Positions 23,910 through 24,736 of a DNA stretch of 24,736 bases are shown one piece after another. The notes below the pieces were generated by a model. That model saw only the letters and a list, made by a program, of their open reading frames with translations, did not search any database and was not told the origin of the DNA. Position 1 is the first letter of the stretch. Each line of letters opens with the position of its first letter. Both the position numbers and the translations under genes were made by a program. Origin of the DNA: Clostridium sp. CAG:411. GTDB lineage: Bacteria; Bacillota; Clostridia; Lachnospirales; Lachnospiraceae. The stretch is taken from the NCBI GenBank assembly GCA_000437275.1, contig FR899690.1, positions 23,508 through 48,243 of the forward strand. The letters run 5' to 3'.

Positions 23910-24299
23910 ATGCGTAATTTGAGATGGAAATTGCAGGATTTTATGAGAGGAAGAAATGGTTTTGATGAATTAAACCGAGCATTATTTGTTGGATATTTTG
24001 CTTTATTTTTGCTAAATGTTATAACAGGTGCAGGTGTATTTTATCTTTTAGAACTACTCGTGCTAATTTATATGTTGTATCGTGTGTTTTCGCGTAAAAT
24101 ATGGGATAGGCAGCAGGAAAATAAAGCTTATACAGATTTCACACATTTATGGAAGCTACGTTGGAAATATCGCAAAGAGTATCGGGTATTTCGATGTAAG
24201 AGTTGTAGCAAGATTGTTCGTGTACCAAGACATAAGGGAAAAGTCGAGGTGACTTGCCCACAGTGTGGAACAAGAAAAATATGTAGAACAGGAAAATAG
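23910..24299 (+). CDS. Small membrane protein with C-terminal zinc ribbon
   Basis: I do not recognise a named family. The protein has 129 residues: a basic N-terminus (MRNLRWKLQDFMRGRNG), two close membrane helices between about residues 25 and 60 (ALFVGYFALFLLNVITG and VFYLLELLVLIYMLYRVF), a charged linker, and a C-terminal zinc-ribbon pattern with two CxxC knuckles, FRCKSCSKIVRVPRHKGKV then TCPQCGTRK. The ribbon would face the cytoplasm if both helices cross the membrane with the N-terminus inside. A frame reaches back to TTG at 23889, but ATG at 23910 follows the purine-rich GGAAAGGAC and GGCGGTAGG and is preferred. It has a long leader, its own candidate promoter and a strong terminator, so it appears to be a single gene. 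Function unknown; zinc binding is inferred. Confidence 0.8.
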   Translation: MRNLRWKLQDFMRGRNGFDELNRALFVGYFALFLLNVITGAGVFYLLELLVLIYMLYRVFSRKIWDRQQENKAYTDFTHLWKLRWKYRKEYRVFRCKSCSKIVRVPRHKGKVEVTCPQCGTRKICRTGK

Positions 24300-24305
24300 A
24301 TAGCA

Positions 24306-24346
24306 AAAAGACTGGTGTAGGAGGGTATACCGGTCTTTTGTTTTTT
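24306..24346 (+). terminator. Terminator of zinc-ribbon gene
   Basis: AAAAGACTGGT (24306-24316) pairs (one G-U) with ACCGGTCTTTT (24329-24339), followed by GTTTTTTG. Confidence 0.88.
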
Positions 24347-24447
24347 GTTCATGTCTTTTTGGACGGTAAGGTGGCTTTGTTACGGTTCTCTGATTTGTGA
24401 ACTGCAATATGGTTTAGATAACGTTACTTATAAATAAAGGGAAGTAC

Positions 24448-24476
24448 TTGTTTTTTTCGTTTTTATATGATATACT
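24448..24476 (+). promoter_or_regulatory. Candidate promoter near window end
   Basis: TTGTTT (24448-24453), 17 bases ending in TGA (extended -10), TATACT (24471-24476). The predicted transcript would start almost exactly at the hairpin at 24485. Confidence 0.5.
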
Positions 24477-24484
24477 CATTCGCA

Positions 24485-24507
24485 AGTGTAAAAAGTCTTT
24501 TTACACT
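24485..24507. repeat. Perfect hairpin just after candidate promoter
   Basis: AGTGTAAAAA (24485-24494), loop GTC, TTTTTACACT (24498-24507). It could cap the 5' end of an RNA or be an operator. Confidence 0.75.
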
Positions 24508-24680
24508 CTAGTATTCAGCCGAATCGGCAAACATTCCAATTAGGAACGTAACAGAAAAAAGGAAATATAGTCAAAGCAGTGGAGTTTTGTTATAATAATG
24601 CTAAAGATATAGAACACGCAAAGAGACGATTTATATGCGTAATTAGTTAAAGTCTGACAAATACTGTCATAATATAAAAC

Positions 24681-24721
24681 CGTGTAAAGTATATTTTGGT
24701 TGTTATATGTATACTTTTACG
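24681..24721. repeat. Imperfect inverted repeat
   Basis: CGTGTAAAGTATA (24681-24693) and TATACTTTTACG (24710-24721) are inverted with one bulge, in AT-rich DNA at the window end. Role unknown. Confidence 0.5.
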
Positions 24722-24736
24722 TTAAGAATATTACAT

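Larger units (their letters stand above)
24347..24736. other. Gene-free right end of window
   Basis: No protein gene is supported in these 390 bases; the frames are short and lack ribosome binding sites. The stretch holds two promoter-like elements (24448-24476 and an extended -10 at 24591-24596), a perfect hairpin (24485-24507), GCCGAATCGGC (24518-24528) and an imperfect inverted repeat at 24681-24721. It is probably the control region or leader of a gene beyond the window, or a small RNA. Confidence 0.5.

Noticed and set aside
24351..24437. Small frame of 28 codons after the last terminator
   Set aside because: Starts in the T-rich tail of the terminator and has no ribosome binding site.
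1..24736. CRISPR arrays, insertion sequences, toxin-antitoxin or phage-defence genes
   Set aside because: Looked for regularly spaced repeats, transposase or integrase motifs and small paired genes; none seen.

Overview
The window reads as core chromosome of a low-GC, spore-forming member of the Clostridia, most likely a Lachnospiraceae-type gut anaerobe. That placement is an inference. It rests on the AT-rich composition, strong Shine-Dalgarno sites, sporulation genes (spmA, spmB), an AbrB regulator very close to the Bacillus type, and a yaaR-holB-ricT-trmN-rsmI gene order related to the Bacillus subtilis tmk-abrB region. I see no prophage, insertion sequence, CRISPR array or clear genomic island.

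Left part (1-7.2 kb): a 5'-truncated guanylate-kinase-like gene, yaaR, holB (clamp-loader delta'), ricT (Y-complex), a tRNA adenine-N6 methyltransferase and rsmI (16S rRNA 2'-O-methylation) all run rightwards. A bidirectional terminator follows. Then come bioY (biotin uptake, under a near-consensus promoter overlapped by a perfect BirA-type palindrome) and spmA on the minus strand, and abrB on the plus strand. Relative to B. subtilis the row lacks darA, yabA and yazA, and bioY plus spmA lie between rsmI and abrB.

Middle (7.2-14.3 kb): a row of hairpins after abrB, a tRNA-Lys(CUU) with its own promoter and terminator, a 1318-residue RND-type exporter with an inserted coiled-coil region of about 285 residues, a DUF885 putative metallopeptidase lipoprotein on the minus strand, and spmB. 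SpmA and SpmB normally come from adjacent genes. Here they are over 7 kb apart and on opposite strands.

Right part (14.4-24.7 kb): a GT2 glycosyltransferase, ndk, a soluble 1276-residue hybrid sensor kinase (PAS, degenerate GGDEF, GAF, three PAS-like regions, HisKA, HATPase, REC), a DAHP synthase, mntP behind a yybP-ykoY-type manganese riboswitch with a mutually exclusive terminator, a MarR regulator with a 27-bp operator-like palindrome followed by a YczE/YitT-like membrane protein, and a small membrane protein with a zinc ribbon behind a long structured leader. The last 0.4 kb has no gene but holds promoter-like and hairpin elements that probably serve something beyond the window.

No wholly new multi-gene system is evident. 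The most unusual items are the coiled-coil RND exporter, the kinase with a corrupted GGDEF motif, the split spmA/spmB pair and several structured leaders. Promoter, operator and RNA calls come from motif reading only.
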